From NCBI GenBank assembly GCA_018894105.1, contig CM032133.1, positions 16,568,501-16,632,500 on the forward strand: a DNA stretch of 64,000 bases, given 5' to 3'. The notes beneath the pieces are model-generated. The model ran no database searches. It saw only the letters and a list, made by a program, of their open reading frames with translations, and was not told the origin of the DNA. Below, one piece after another: positions 36,701 to 48,006 of this stretch (the stretch's first letter is position 1; each line of letters starts with the position of its first letter). The translations under genes and the position numbers were made by a program. Source of the stretch: Jacaranda mimosifolia (lineage: Eukaryota; Streptophyta; Magnoliopsida; Lamiales; Bignoniaceae).

Positions 36701-37119
36701 AATTGTAGAAACGCATATGATCATCCCAAATACTATCCTAATGATGGCAGCCTAATGTTAGTTTTGTTGCTGCAGATTTCAGAATTTAGGTGAGATGATG
36801 ACACTTGGGAGATATGACGCTGCTATTTCACCAAGTTTTATCGAGGGCCTAACGCTGGACGGTCCAGTCGGTCACACAGGTATAGAGACGCTCACTAGCT
36901 TCATTTCATCTTTTTTCAGAAACTGTTTCACATTCCTCTTGCGCTTCTGATATTGAGCGCATTGCAGCCAGGAAAATAGCCTACTTATTCCGATTACCAA
37001 CAGATGAGCACAGGTTAAAAGTAGGAATCAGTTGGCTAACTAAGACTGCTGTAGAGTCTACTGCATTACTGCAGAATACCATTACAAAAATGCTTTCGGA
37101 ACCACAGAAGACAGTGTAG
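27790..37119 (+). CDS. NDC1: Type II NAD(P)H dehydrogenase C1 (NDC1), 11 exons
   Basis: Exons: 27790-27835, 27943-28142, 30478-30573, 31513-31579, 31678-31861, 32636-32729, 32838-33050, 35286-35693, 35886-35962, 36776-36879, 36968-37119. All introns are GT-AG; joined they give one 546-residue frame ending TAG, close to the length known for plant NDC1. Residues 1-82 are S/R-rich and look like an organelle transit peptide. The first dinucleotide fold is VCILGGGFGGLYTALRLE (about 86-103); the second, for NAD(P)H, is VSIIGCGYSGVELA (251-264). WTAG (372-375) and FAVGDSSA (415-422) are FAD-contact motifs. No EF-hand is present, unlike NDB types. NDC1 enzymes oxidise NAD(P)H and reduce quinones on plastid plastoglobules (plastoquinone pool, phylloquinone synthesis) and are also reported in mitochondria. 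Exon 1 is the least certain: a longer unspliced start at 27849 is possible. Confidence 0.95.
28143..30477 (+). other. NDC1 intron 2, 2335 bp
   Basis: Bounded by GT and CAG, phase 0 between DNNE and RPRVC. It contains a C-rich run followed by poly(A) (28985-29052) but no recognisable inserted gene. Confidence 0.85.
33051..35285 (+). other. NDC1 intron 7, 2235 bp, with a repeat-derived insert
   Basis: Between 33480 and 33980 both sides carry GGTTCAGT/ACTGAAxx words in opposite orientation (for example TTTGGTTCAGTATTCGG and AACTTCAGTTCAGTTTG, with AACCAATCGACC and TCGAACCGATAA). This is typical of a decayed hAT-like non-autonomous element. The remainder is ordinary intron sequence. Confidence 0.6.
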
Positions 37120-38600
37120 TATCATATGCTTGGACTTTTTCTTCAGTTCCACCTCCCTCTCTCTGGTTGCACTGGAGGTTCTAAAATTAATAGAAGGATT
37201 TAGTATTTTACTCTCCAAAGTAATACAATCACGCATCTCGTTTTATGAGCATGCTATCTTGTGCCTAGGTAGTTAAATAAGATGATAAATGTGACATTTG
37301 ATGTCTGTTGAAAGTTATGGTGAAAATATAGACCCAGAAATATGGAAATGGATAATATACGGATTTCAGACATACGGGTAAAATATTAATGTAAAAGACT
37401 TGTTCGAGAGTGAATATATAGTTTATATTGATATTATTTTTATGTATATTGTGTTTTTGCATTTGTTATTCAAGTTATGTAATTTACCTTGTTTTAAAAC
37501 TATATTACTTAATGTATAATTACGATGTACTTCAAAGATATGTCGCACCACATTAATTGAGAGTTCATTAAGTTACACTAATGTCAATGAAATTGAAAAT
37601 TGACTTTCATGAATCATTCATGTAATTCTAAGAAAAATGTATATAACAAAATGGAATATAATCCAATGCGTGTATCTTGCATCTTATATCCTTTAATACG
37701 TCCTAAAAAACAGATATTTAAATTTCATTTATGTCCCATCCTTTCTTTTCTAAGAAAATAATTGCCTTTGTAACGCATTATTTTGATGACTGTACCTGTC
37801 CAAGCTTTGGTTTTGTCAAAAGGTGTAAATTCTATTGATAGGCTCGTTGCATCTCACTACACCTAATCACCCAACTAATTGCACCTTAACGCACCTAATC
37901 ACCCTACATCACCATCAAAACTTCTTTAATTTTCTTGGTCAAGGCTTATTGCACCCTTTCGCAGCCCAATATTACTCTTGTTCTTTCCAAATTGACGATC
38001 CCCACATGCTTCGCCCTCGTAATGGCTAGTCTCATTACACCCTTCACTATACTAGCACAATTACCTTTCCAAGTCCATTTGTCAGTTTCTTAGTGGTCCA
38101 ACAACCTAGCTCTGCTATGCCACATGTACAAAATTTCTTTGCCAACACCCTATGGTCGGTTGAAGAGGGACCGCAACCCCAAGAACCTAAATCGTACACA
38201 ATTTGCTAGGTCACGCGCCATAGATAGGCTAGTTGGTACCCCTGTTGATTCGCTCAAAATCTCTAAGTTTTGAATGTCCTTGTCTTACATTACCATGAAT
38301 TATGCTAGTCGTTAGTATTTTCTTGCTTTACATTTCAAGTTTTTGCTTTCAAATAATTAGATGTCGTCCTAGTAGTAATGAATAAAAGGTTGTCCTAGAC
38401 AAAGAATGACATCTTTCTTTTATTGTTTAATGAAAGTTTTCTAATATTTTCCTACAATTGTTTTCACTTTTCTACTACATAATGACATGCATGATTGTAT
38501 AACTCACAACAAGTCTCAAGTGGCATGCACACAAGAAGCAAACAAACAACAATGAATGCACAACATCAACTGAGAAAAGAACGTCCCTATACAGTGATTG
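37120..38600. other. NDC1 3' region and AT-rich spacer
   Basis: The first 100-150 bp is probably the NDC1 3' UTR; an AATACA at about 37223 could serve as a weak poly(A) signal. The rest is non-coding, with a C-rich patch of CTAATCACC words at 37850-37920. Confidence 0.5.
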
Positions 38601-38611
38601 GCGAGTGCGTT

Positions 38612-39010
38612 ACTTCAACACCACTTTAAAACCCCCAAGGGGGCTAGTGGTGGTTGACATCAGCACCATTATAAGGCTCCCAAAAGGGCACGTGGTGACT
38701 ATATCAACACCACTATAAGACCTCGGGGGAGGGGGGGCGGCGCAAATGGCAAAATATTACTATATGACCTGAAGGGGTTGTGTGACGAAAGACCACTATA
38801 AGACTCCTAAGGAGGTGCATGGTAAACACATAAAATACCACTATAAAACCCTGAGGGAGCATTTGCAAATACATAATGACAACTATGAATTTAGCAATGC
38901 CCATAAGTAGGATGCTCGCAAACGAATAACTATGGTAAGACCCCTCAAGAAGAGTTCATAAAACTAAGTCTGCAATAAGACCCCCCAAGAGGGCTCGTGG
39001 TCATGCCAAG
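38612..39010. repeat. Tandem array, ~8-9 copies of a ~44 bp unit
   Basis: The unit core CACCACTATAAGACCCCC plus a following GGGGGC(T/A)xGTGGT recurs near 38617, 38661, 38706, 38749, 38788, 38834, (38876), 38925 and 38967. C-runs and G-runs within a unit can pair as a hairpin. It lies just downstream (minus direction) of the gag-like remnant and is likely part of the same element's non-coding region. Confidence 0.75.
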
Positions 39011-39370
39011 CACTCTACTACTTCTCATTGTAAAAAGTCCCAAACAGAGGATAAAAAGGTGTAAATAAAAAAGGTAAAAAAAAAATGTAAACACACAACA
39101 TGTGAAGGACACATGAGATTGAAGAAAAGCATGACAAAATAATGTCGTTCAAAATGATGAAGTATGGAAAACAATGCCAAGTTGCTCATATCTTCATAAC
39201 AGAAAAAAGCAAAGTTCAGTAATACGAAATCATGCAAATATGTAAATCAACATGTGGTCTATATTCAGCTACCAGGAAGGAAGACAACTAACAAGTACTT
39301 ATGCGAAAGCAAAAATAAATTAGTTCTCAACAAAAGAAAAAAGAAACATGGTCAACTCCTAGTTTATATC

Positions 39371-41380
39371 CTAATCTATTCTTGTGAGCCACAACCCCTG
39401 GATCCTCCGCCACAGCATCGATCCCAACGTTTGAAGCTCTACCAGAAGCTCCAACAAAAAAGTTGATCGGAATATTAGGGTTAAGTAGCAACAAATCCTC
39501 TGGAGGGAACTACCTAGTCTTACTAAGCACGTGGCGGCAACCTTGGATGTTCTACTCATAGATCACACTAGCCTTCGCCTCGACTGCCTCGAAGAACTCA
39601 TCAGAGTCCTTAAATTCCTTCATCGCCTTCTTGCACACATTAGACATAAGCGCCTTCCCAATGAGAGACTCCAAGAACTTCATTTTGTTCTTTACATTTT
39701 TAACATATCGCACCTTCAGTTGCTCATGCTCCTTCAATAATTTTGCGAACTCCTCATCCTTAAGCAAGCTATCGTACCTGTAGTCCCATTTGCTTAGCGA
39801 GACATATGTGCAACTGTGAATATAATATACAAATAAAATAGACCAAGTAAGGAGAAAAATGCTTACATGAGCTAAGCCAATAAACTAGGAAAATGAGGAT
39901 ATCTCAAATTTTCGTTGATCATAATCACTACCATACTCTGCAAGCTATTGTGCTAAAAACAATCTCATCGATATCCTAATATGAGTCAATACCACAACTC
40001 TAATATAGACCATATCGAAACAAACCCTTACCTTTCACTAGCATGGAAAGGACAAGAAGACTTCAAACAAGTGCCTCCCATGACTGACTCCTGAGCACAT
40101 TTCTTGACTCATCCTGAAATCACAATCTTGGAAAAAATTATCATTTGCTCCAGCCTAAGGTATTGCAGAAGAAGGCGGAGCATGATCTTCCCCAAAATGC
40201 CTCCGTAGAGGGCTCGAATGCCACCCTATAGGGGAAGCCTCCCAGTGATGCTGTTCTACTGCCTATCATGAGAACCTTCATCTGCCTTCCTATAGTAGAT
40301 CTTTACCAAATCAATCATCTTTCCTATCAAGAATGTGTAAATTAGATTAAGCTCGGCAATCCAATAAGTAATAAAAAAAATAATGTAAATATTAAGAAGA
40401 CAACAACAATGCAGTAACAAGCATACAAGCAGAAGAAAAATTGCAAACTTAACTAAGTACCCCTAGAAACTATATAGGTGATGTTAAAAGAAGAGGCGGA
40501 CAATCCCACCTCCTCGATGTACTGGTGATGGTTTTGATGAGCCTTCTGAATGTACACCAATGATGGAGAGCTACTTGAAATACTAGGAACCCCCAACCCT
40601 TATCTCGCATAAAGAAAAGTCTACTCTTCTAAAGCCCTTTAGAAGAAGGTAAACCACTCAAGAATTTACATCTTGATCTAGGAAAAATATAGAAGAACGT
40701 TTGATTTGGTACCTTTTGCACCCTAAATAAGGAATGAACATTATCTAAAAAAGAGATAAGAAGACCTAATTCCCTAAAAGTGATATTGAAACCCTACAAA
40801 ATATGTAAAGGAATTGGTAGCAAACTGACTCAACCACATCCAGAAACTCCTAATTATCTCAAACAATAAGAGTTGGGTGGAAGAGAACTCACTACTAAAA
40901 TAATCGTTGAAAATGGTAAAGCGCTTTGGAAGAGGCGATATAGTGCGATCCTCTAAAGAAGGAAGAACAAAATCATACTCATCAAAGGTGTGGACCCCGC
41001 GCCTTACAATTTCTAACTCCATGATCAACAAAAATGAGCAAGGTACTCTATTAATGCCGGCAAACTTACTGTTAACATTAGGAGTATCCTCGAACCCTTC
41101 CTTAGAAGAATCCTTTGCTTCGAACTTATACTTAGAATCGAGCTCAAATAAAAGAGATGACTTAAAGATCAAAGAGTGACCAATACACTCTTGATGCGCG
41201 ACTTTATGAAATAGGGTTGGACTAGATGATGCACCAAGAGATGGGCCACAAACTGAAAAAATATAGTGACACCACAAGGAGGATGACACTTGAAAACTCG
41301 GACAACCTTAACATGAACACAACCATGCGAAACAACATCAGCTAGAGCGACCGCCCATGTCGATGATGGCCTACGCACAC
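39371..41380 (-). pseudogene. Gag-only gypsy-type remnant (putative gypsy-type transposon domain family)
   Basis: At the N-terminal end (41289-40800, minus) there is KDSSKEGFEDTPNVNSKFAG, then FDEYDFVLPSLEDRTISPLP and a hydrophobic FLMW-type continuation, resembling the plant family annotated as putative gypsy-type transposon. The C-terminal end (39767-39370) is helical: LKEHEQLKVRYVKNVKNKMK, FKDSDEFFEAVEAKASVIYE, a stop, then IQGCRHVLSKTR and FPPEDLLLLNPNIP. The middle is too broken to follow. No protease, RT or integrase was found. The same protein's N-terminal part recurs at 54872. Confidence 0.62.
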
Positions 41381-42620
41381 TAGCTCAAAGGTCGGACGCT
41401 TGTGAGGCACATGAGCTTCATGCGACATAGGTGCATCTTCTAGGTGCAGGGTAGGCGCCTGGTATGTTGGCACCTATGGGACTTAAGAAGTTCAACTTCG
41501 ACTCAGATTTGGACTTGTTCTCACTGCTTGACATCCCACTCTCAAAGCTAGACATGACATTTCACTCCCAAGTTGACACATCGTAAGAAAATTTTATTGA
41601 TCCTAAGGAGTTAGAAAATAATCACAAGGGAATAATGTGAGGTTTATAAAAGAACTTACCTTTAGAATTCATCTCGTAGTTCTAACAAGGCTTACTTTTG
41701 AAAATCCAAGCTTGCCAAATCTACTTAAGTCTTTAGACAAATACAAAGTGCCAAACAAGACATCTGCTAGAAATAACTATAAGGAGGCCTGCGAATCTTC
41801 AACTTAATCGATTGTTGAATTATTCAAATTTTTCGTAGTCAAAATTAATAAATAAAGTACCAAGACTTAATAAAATTAATTAATTAAGACAAGATAAAAT
41901 TAAAATTGAACTTACAATATACAAAAAATTAAGTGTCCAAATTGAAAGTAGAGGGCTTGATGATAGGGAAAACTAAGACCTTAAGAGCAAAAAGGTAAAA
42001 AATAAATAAAAGGGGCTCAATTAAATAAATAATAAGATAGTAAAAGGCCAACGAGCCTAATAAATTAGGCTCTCAAGATGGGCACCCACACCTAAATAGC
42101 CGAAGCCTACTAAGTACTTTGTTACTATAAATATCAACTACCAAAATCAAAATGGATATAAAAAATAATTCCTAAAAATTCTCAGGCTCTGGCTCTGGCT
42201 CTAAGCAAATGTGTTTCAGAGCATAAGCCCTCTCAAGTTAGTTAACTCTCAAAAAGGACTCTAGCTCTACTTTCAAGGAACATCAGATATACAGATGTCA
42301 AAGAGAAAATGGGAAGTAATTGCATAATAATAAGTAAGTTACAGCTTTGTACCCTTCTTAGTAAAATACTATCAGATTTATTTGGTTAATCAGTACACAT
42401 GATGTCTTGAACTATTTAGTCTTTCATATAAACCAAGATAACAACACTCACAGGACAACGTCCCTTGCGCTTTTTTCTCTTATAATTGTGAGCAGTTTTG
42501 GCTATGGGCACCATTTTGTGCTTCATAAATATATATAATAAAGCTACCCATTTTTACACTTATATAGGTGGTCTCCCATTAAGAGTATTCTACCTAACTC
42601 CACTTTGATACTTATGAGAA
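41381..42620. other. Non-coding spacer
   Basis: Possibly the leader and decayed 5' end of the gag-only remnant. Short CTCTGGCTCTGGCTCTAAGC-type repeats at 42180-42205; no gene. Confidence 0.45.
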
Positions 42621-42629
42621 TAATTAAAA

Positions 42630-42954
42630 GAGTTAATTGTAGTCGGCCCCCAACCTATGGCTTCCTTTGCACATTGCTCTTCAACCATTGTCGATATGAA
42701 ATTTTACAACTTGAACTAGTTAAAATGTGCACTGACACTACATTTGCTCATTTCTGGTGGAATCTGATCAATGAGCATTGGGCATGTGGGCTGAAGAAAA
42801 CAAATTATTCTTGTTAAATTGCACTGAAAATGAGCAAATGTGGTGTTGACGCACATTTTTACTAGTTCAGCTGGTAAAATTTTACATCAACAACGATTTG
42901 GGGGCAAGGTGCAAAGGAGGTCATAGGTTGGGAGGCTGACTGCAATTAACCCTT
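42630..42954. mobile_element. Foldback MITE with ~140 bp inverted arms
   Basis: Left arm GAGTTAATTGTAGTCGGCCC... pairs with right arm, read inward, GGGTTAATTGCAGTCAGCCT.... The match continues through CCAACCTATGxCxTCCTTTGCACxTTGC and AxTGTGCxxxxACACxACATTTGCTCATTT, so nearly the whole 325 bp folds on itself. ATTAAAA flanks both sides, a possible short target duplication. Non-coding; a MULE-type MITE is likely. Confidence 0.78.
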
Positions 42955-43049
42955 ATTAAAACTTAGAACTTAACCTTGTACACTTTGAACAAAAGAATGA
43001 TTATGTTGTAGTATGATACTATAAGAATGGGTAAGATTGATCCCCTAAG

Positions 43050-44680
43050 TGCTTGTATAAACTTTCAAAGCTTTCAAGAAATCCTTGCGCAAGGTGATGT
43101 GACAATTTGGAAAGGTGTTTCCAAAGATGAGATCACTAAGGGAATCAAACATTGAGAATAGAAGCATAGTATCAAGGCTATTAGGGAGCTGACTAATATC
43201 TTGCCCTAGGCCTCTTTCATAGAGATAGGAGACGGAATGACTGTATTTGCATGGTACGCGTAATGCTAGAATAGTTCTTCAAGAGAATTCATTTTAGCCA
43301 ATTAGTTGGGCTCCATGGGCTTGAGGTTGGACATCGACCATGGAGATTGGATACTCTTCAATTAATGATATTAATTGAATTGAGTCCCTTAGTTTAAATG
43401 AGTTTAAACTAATGTGAATATTTGATATTCCACAAGTCACAAGGAGTTGTGAGACCATGTCCAATGAATAGTAGAACCTAATGGGTCACATACAAAAGCC
43501 AATTGGATGATCTATTGAAGGGAAGAGAATTTTCTAAGTGTCAGAAAATTCATCTTGGTCGATTTTGAAGGAGGTGAAAATTGGAGTCATTTTTGCCTTG
43601 ATCAATTTAAGAATTAAATTGGTCAATTTAATTTAAGAATTAAATTAAGATCAATTAATTAAGAATTAATTAATTGATGCCACATGACTATCAATTGGTC
43701 AAATTAATTTAAGGGTTAAATTAATTTTGATTAGCTTAAAGAGTAAGCACTTTGACTTAAAAGTTAAGTCAAAGAATTATTAATTAAATTAAAATATTTA
43801 ATTTAATTAAATTGGAGAGTTTATTTTGGAGAATATTATTAAATTAAGGGTTCATTTAATATGGAATTAGAATTCATTTGGAAGACATTTCATTAGATAA
43901 AATACAAACTCCAAATGACATTCAAATTCACATTAACACTAATTGTTAGTAGCCTCCTTGACATGGATACTTGGCACCATTTCCTTGAGGATGGTGTGTG
44001 ACCACACACCATCCCACTCCTATATATAGATATAAGAGGAGATGGGGCTGCTTGACGATGAAGAAATGCAAAGTGTGCATTATTCTCCCAACAACTTGGT
44101 AGTGGGCATCTAATAGTTAGAATCTCCACATATCTCTGCACCCTACTTCATCCTCCCCATCCATACTTGGCCCTCTTTCCTTCATTTCTCTGCAACTATC
44201 TTCAGCCATTTTTTTAGAGAAAAGGTCCATCCGTTTGGTGTGTGGACTATATCATTGGAGGCAACACGTTTGGGTTGCTATTTGCTTTTGTTGAAGCAGT
44301 TTTTGGCAGCCATTTGCACTGAGTTCTAGGAGGACTTATTTTGTTCTGATTGAGCCAAAATTTGACTGTAGCATCCTAAAAGTGTTGAGAGAGTGCAGTA
44401 AAATTTTCAGCTCAAACGGAGGTGTTTAACTAAGGGAAAAACGGTGGTGATTCTGCTGCGCCAGTGAGAAGCTTCTTCAACGGTTGAAGAGAGTTTTTCT
44501 TGCTCCTTGAATTTTCTATTATCACCAAGGTACTCTAATTCTGATTCCTATGCATGTCTTGATCCTTGGGGATGTGTGTGGGCTAGTTACATTCATGGTT
44601 TTTGAAAATACTTGGATCCTAGTGCTACACACACCTTCTGTTGTCTCATTGAAAGTTTTTGGGATCTCTAGTTAGCATGG
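43050..44680 (+). repeat. 5'-truncated relative of the solo LTR
   Basis: From GAAATCCTTGCGCAAGGTGA onward it runs parallel to the reverse complement of 19820-18290, through TATCAAGGCTATTAGGGAGC and the CAAGGAGTTGTGAGACCATG block, then the TTAATTTAATTAA-rich stretch. A TATATATAG at about 44021 is a plausible LTR TATA box. The first ~700 bp of the LTR is missing and the 3' edge is uncertain. Confidence 0.72.
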
Positions 44681-44719
44681 TTATGTTATCGCTACAAAAA
44701 TCTTTAATTTATTAGTTTA

Positions 44720-44930
44720 GGTCTATTTCTCTCAATAGACATTTTATTCAATCTCTAGGTAGGCCTTTTGTTAACAGATCCACTATATTCTTCTTAGATT
44801 TCACATAACCAATAGAGATAACTCTATTAGAGATCAATAGTCATATGATATTATGTCTTTCATGTACGTTAAGACTTATCATTATACATCTATACCATTT
44901 AAAAAAGAGGCCTTGTACTCTCACAAAAGT
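44720..44930 (-). pseudogene. Ty1/copia RNase H C-terminal fragment
   Basis: The minus strand reads NVHERHNIIRLLISNRVISI then GYVKSKKNIVDLLTKGLPRD across a frameshift, the very conserved end of copia RNase H (VxSKxNxxDxLTKGL). No neighbouring RT was recognised. Confidence 0.75.
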
Positions 44931-45612
44931 GGTTGTCACCAAGCTATATCAAAATGTGGTTAATCAAAAATATTCCTACAAGATAGAAACAAATTTAAAA
45001 TAATTTTTCAATTTCTCTCCATAACTAAAGTGTAACTCCTTACTAATCATGACTCTTTTCCCCACCCATCTCCCTTTCCCCAATTTCATAACTCCTTCTG
45101 CTACTCATTTTCCCTCTTCTCACTACCCATGCTTTTATTCATGTTTTCTCTTCAAGTTGTCAATAGATCTAAACTCACATAAAGGTAATATTTTGTCTAC
45201 TTCATGTTGATGCATTTGAATCAATACTTCTATTTATTTAGACTTACAATTATAGATCGAGCTAAATTTTAAAACCTCGATATTTATGTCTTTCACTCTA
45301 GGCGATGGATACTAGCTAGAAATAAAAGTTGGCATCTTTAGATGTGCCTAAAGAGGAACGAATATATCTAAATAAAGCTTTAGGATGGAAGAAAACAAAG
45401 TTTATGCAATTGAGAAGGAACTAGATATGTTTAGATTATTTTGAACTTCTGACCATGATAGGTCGTGGAGCCTTTGATAAGGTTGGTGATTTGCATGCAT
45501 ATCAATCCTCTTCCATCTCCATTTATATGGTTTTTAGAAGATTCCAAATCATACAATTAAATTTTTTAATGCGATCTTTTAGTATGTTAAAAAATGCATC
45601 ATATTTTGGTGG
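44931..45612. other. AT-rich spacer
   Basis: No recognisable gene; may be heavily decayed copia sequence upstream of the RNase H fragment. Confidence 0.4.
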
Positions 45613-45622
45613 ATTCTTTATG

Positions 45623-47019
45623 GGGCTAAATGTGGATTAACCTTTGTGAAAATCGAAATTGCCACAAAACTCCATGTGAAAAAAATAAAGTCTGATTAAT
45701 ACCATTTGTTTCTTTAAAATTGTCTCGTTCGCCCCATGTCTACTTTTTGGTTAAGATAAAGAAATAAAAAACCCAAAATGCCCTTATGTGTGCTGAGAAA
45801 GATTTTGGCCAATGTTACAACTTCCCCTCCTTCGCTTCTTCTTATCTTTGACATATTGAAAGATTAAAAATGCACAAAATCATAACAATCATCCCAAAAC
45901 CCTCTCTCTCTAACATTCTCCTGTTCACACAACATTTTCTGCATTTAATCACTCTTTGAGTAGTCATCCTTGCTCGAAGACTTTGGTGGCCCAAGAAGGA
46001 TCATCCATTGATGCTTTTACTTTTTATTTTTGGTGGATGTTCGAAATATGTTGATGGGTATGTATATGGAGACATTCATTGATGCTTTTATTTTTCCATG
46101 TAAAAACACCACATTATCAAATGAAGGAATGGCTATATATTATGTTTGTAAAGTGGTCCAAGTTGTATCCTCAATGTCTCCTTTCCTCTTTTGTTCTTTC
46201 CAAGGGGCAATGTACATTAATTATTGTATACGATATTCTATAAAATCTGCCGTATAGTTGTATGGTGTTTGGATGAGGTCTAAAAGTATAAAATCTGTGT
46301 ATACATAGTGTGGTCCCATGAACCTTTTTTTAAAGTTAAAGGGGGTTTCCATGACCCGTTCTATTTTATGTTAAGGGGGTTCCATGGCCCTTTTGTTTTA
46401 ATAGAGGAGCGAGTCAACACATATCAAAGTTCATATGGGGTGTTTTTGGGTCTTTTCTTTCTAATGCACACTTTCAGCCTTTTGGGAGAAATGCATATTA
46501 CTTCTTGGTCTAAATATATATGTAATTCATGGAAAATAAAAACAAAATATACATTAAATATTGAAGAAAATATTATCAAATGAAACTAAAATTACATTGA
46601 AACTATACTAGAAAAAAGGACCAAAAAGTACCACAAAACATAAGTCAAACAGACAACATAGGGGGTATTCAGCACCTTTTCCACCCCTAATACTTTGGAC
46701 AGAGAAGATATAGAGGGAAAGGAGAGAAAGGATAGAAAGAAGAGATGGAGGAAAATTTTTCATAAAGAAATGGAAAAAGATAAAAAAAAGAGTTTTTAAA
46801 ATTTTGATTAAAAAAGGTCCAACTAAAACTTCGGAGGTCATTTTGGACAATTTATAGGAAAAATTGCTATTCCTACATGCAAACTCAGCATGTTACCCCC
46901 ATCAGGAGGTACGGTGGCAATTTTAAAGAACACATGATATTGATCAAACTCTATTTTTTTTCACAGGGGGTTTTGTGGCAATTTCAATTTTCACAAGGAG
47001 AATAATCTGCATTTTCCTC
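45623..47019. mobile_element. MULE-type non-autonomous transposon, 1397 bp
   Basis: Flanked by a perfect 10 bp direct repeat ATTCTTTATG (45613-45622 and 47020-47029). Terminal inverted repeats are about 110 bp: left GGGCTAAATGTGGATTAACC, right inward GAGGAAAATGCAGATTATTC. Both then run TTGTGAAAATxGAAATTGCC, ACAAAACxCC, TGTGAAAAAAA and TTTAAAATTGxC. The interior (46300-46420) has a short GGGGGTTCCATGGCCC tandem. No transposase seen. Long inverted repeats plus a 9-10 bp duplication are Mutator hallmarks. Confidence 0.88.
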
Positions 47020-47029
47020 ATTCTTTATG

Positions 47030-48000
47030 TGTGTGCGTGCTTATGTTTGGGGGTCTGCGATGATGCAGAAAGTGAGTATGATGTCATATCATCCTGGCTT
47101 GATTAGATTTAATTTTGCAATATCTAAGTGATTTACTTTAAGTTACAATTTCTTGAATCCTATTGCTTGATGCTTCCAATATGGGTTTCATACACACTAT
47201 ACTAATGATTATAAGTTTTTTGCAGTTGTGTTATGGGATTGGCTGAAATATGTTAATCATCCGATCATTTTTCTCATTTTAATTTAATGTATTGTTCTAT
47301 GATGAATTCTTTTAGAAAAATACCATATTTTGGGACTGAATGGCTTCTATTTCGCTAATATACTTCTTCTAATCATTATTTAGGTTTGACTACTTCTCAT
47401 TTTTTTCATTTATTGCTTTCTTTGTATTTCGCCAATTGCTTTTTCTATGTCCTTACATGCAATCCAATTATCACCACTCATAGGTAACAATGATATGCAT
47501 TTGATTCTTTAGGTTATAAATACGATCAATGTGTGTGTGATAATATTTGACTTGGGATTTTGTTAGAATTGTAGGTTTTTGCAAAGTCCAACCAAGCATA
47601 TGTAGTTGCTCTGTGAATACGAACTAAAGGAGAGAAATTACGGATAGGGTTTTTCCTTTACATATTTATAAACGTCTAATGCACCATCTTCATCTTTGTT
47701 TGGAAATAGCCGTGCTTTGGTTTTCTCTATATCATCATTTCCATTGAAGGACATGGAAGTTCCACTCTGCAAATCAAAACAAACACATCTCAGTTTGTAA
47801 CTCATTCTCAAGGGTCCCTCTGCCAAATCTGGTAAAGGTAAAAAAACATTTATAGCGCTTGTTGTGCTGAGGGTTTACCATTTTTATATGATTCCAGCTT
47901 TTCATAGTTGCATGTACAATTTTTGTGTGTGCTCTTTTTTAATCAACGAATAATTTTGTACATTTTTCTTAAAATAAATTATGATATACTTTTGGTTGGT
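47030..48000. other. Spacer with one unrecognised small frame
   Basis: Mostly AT-rich. A 62-codon minus-strand frame at 47826-47638 (MAEGPLRMSYKLRCVCFDLQ...) has ordinary, non-repetitive composition but no family I recognise; it could be a chance frame or a captured fragment. Confidence 0.35.
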
Positions 48001-48006
48001 TTTGAC

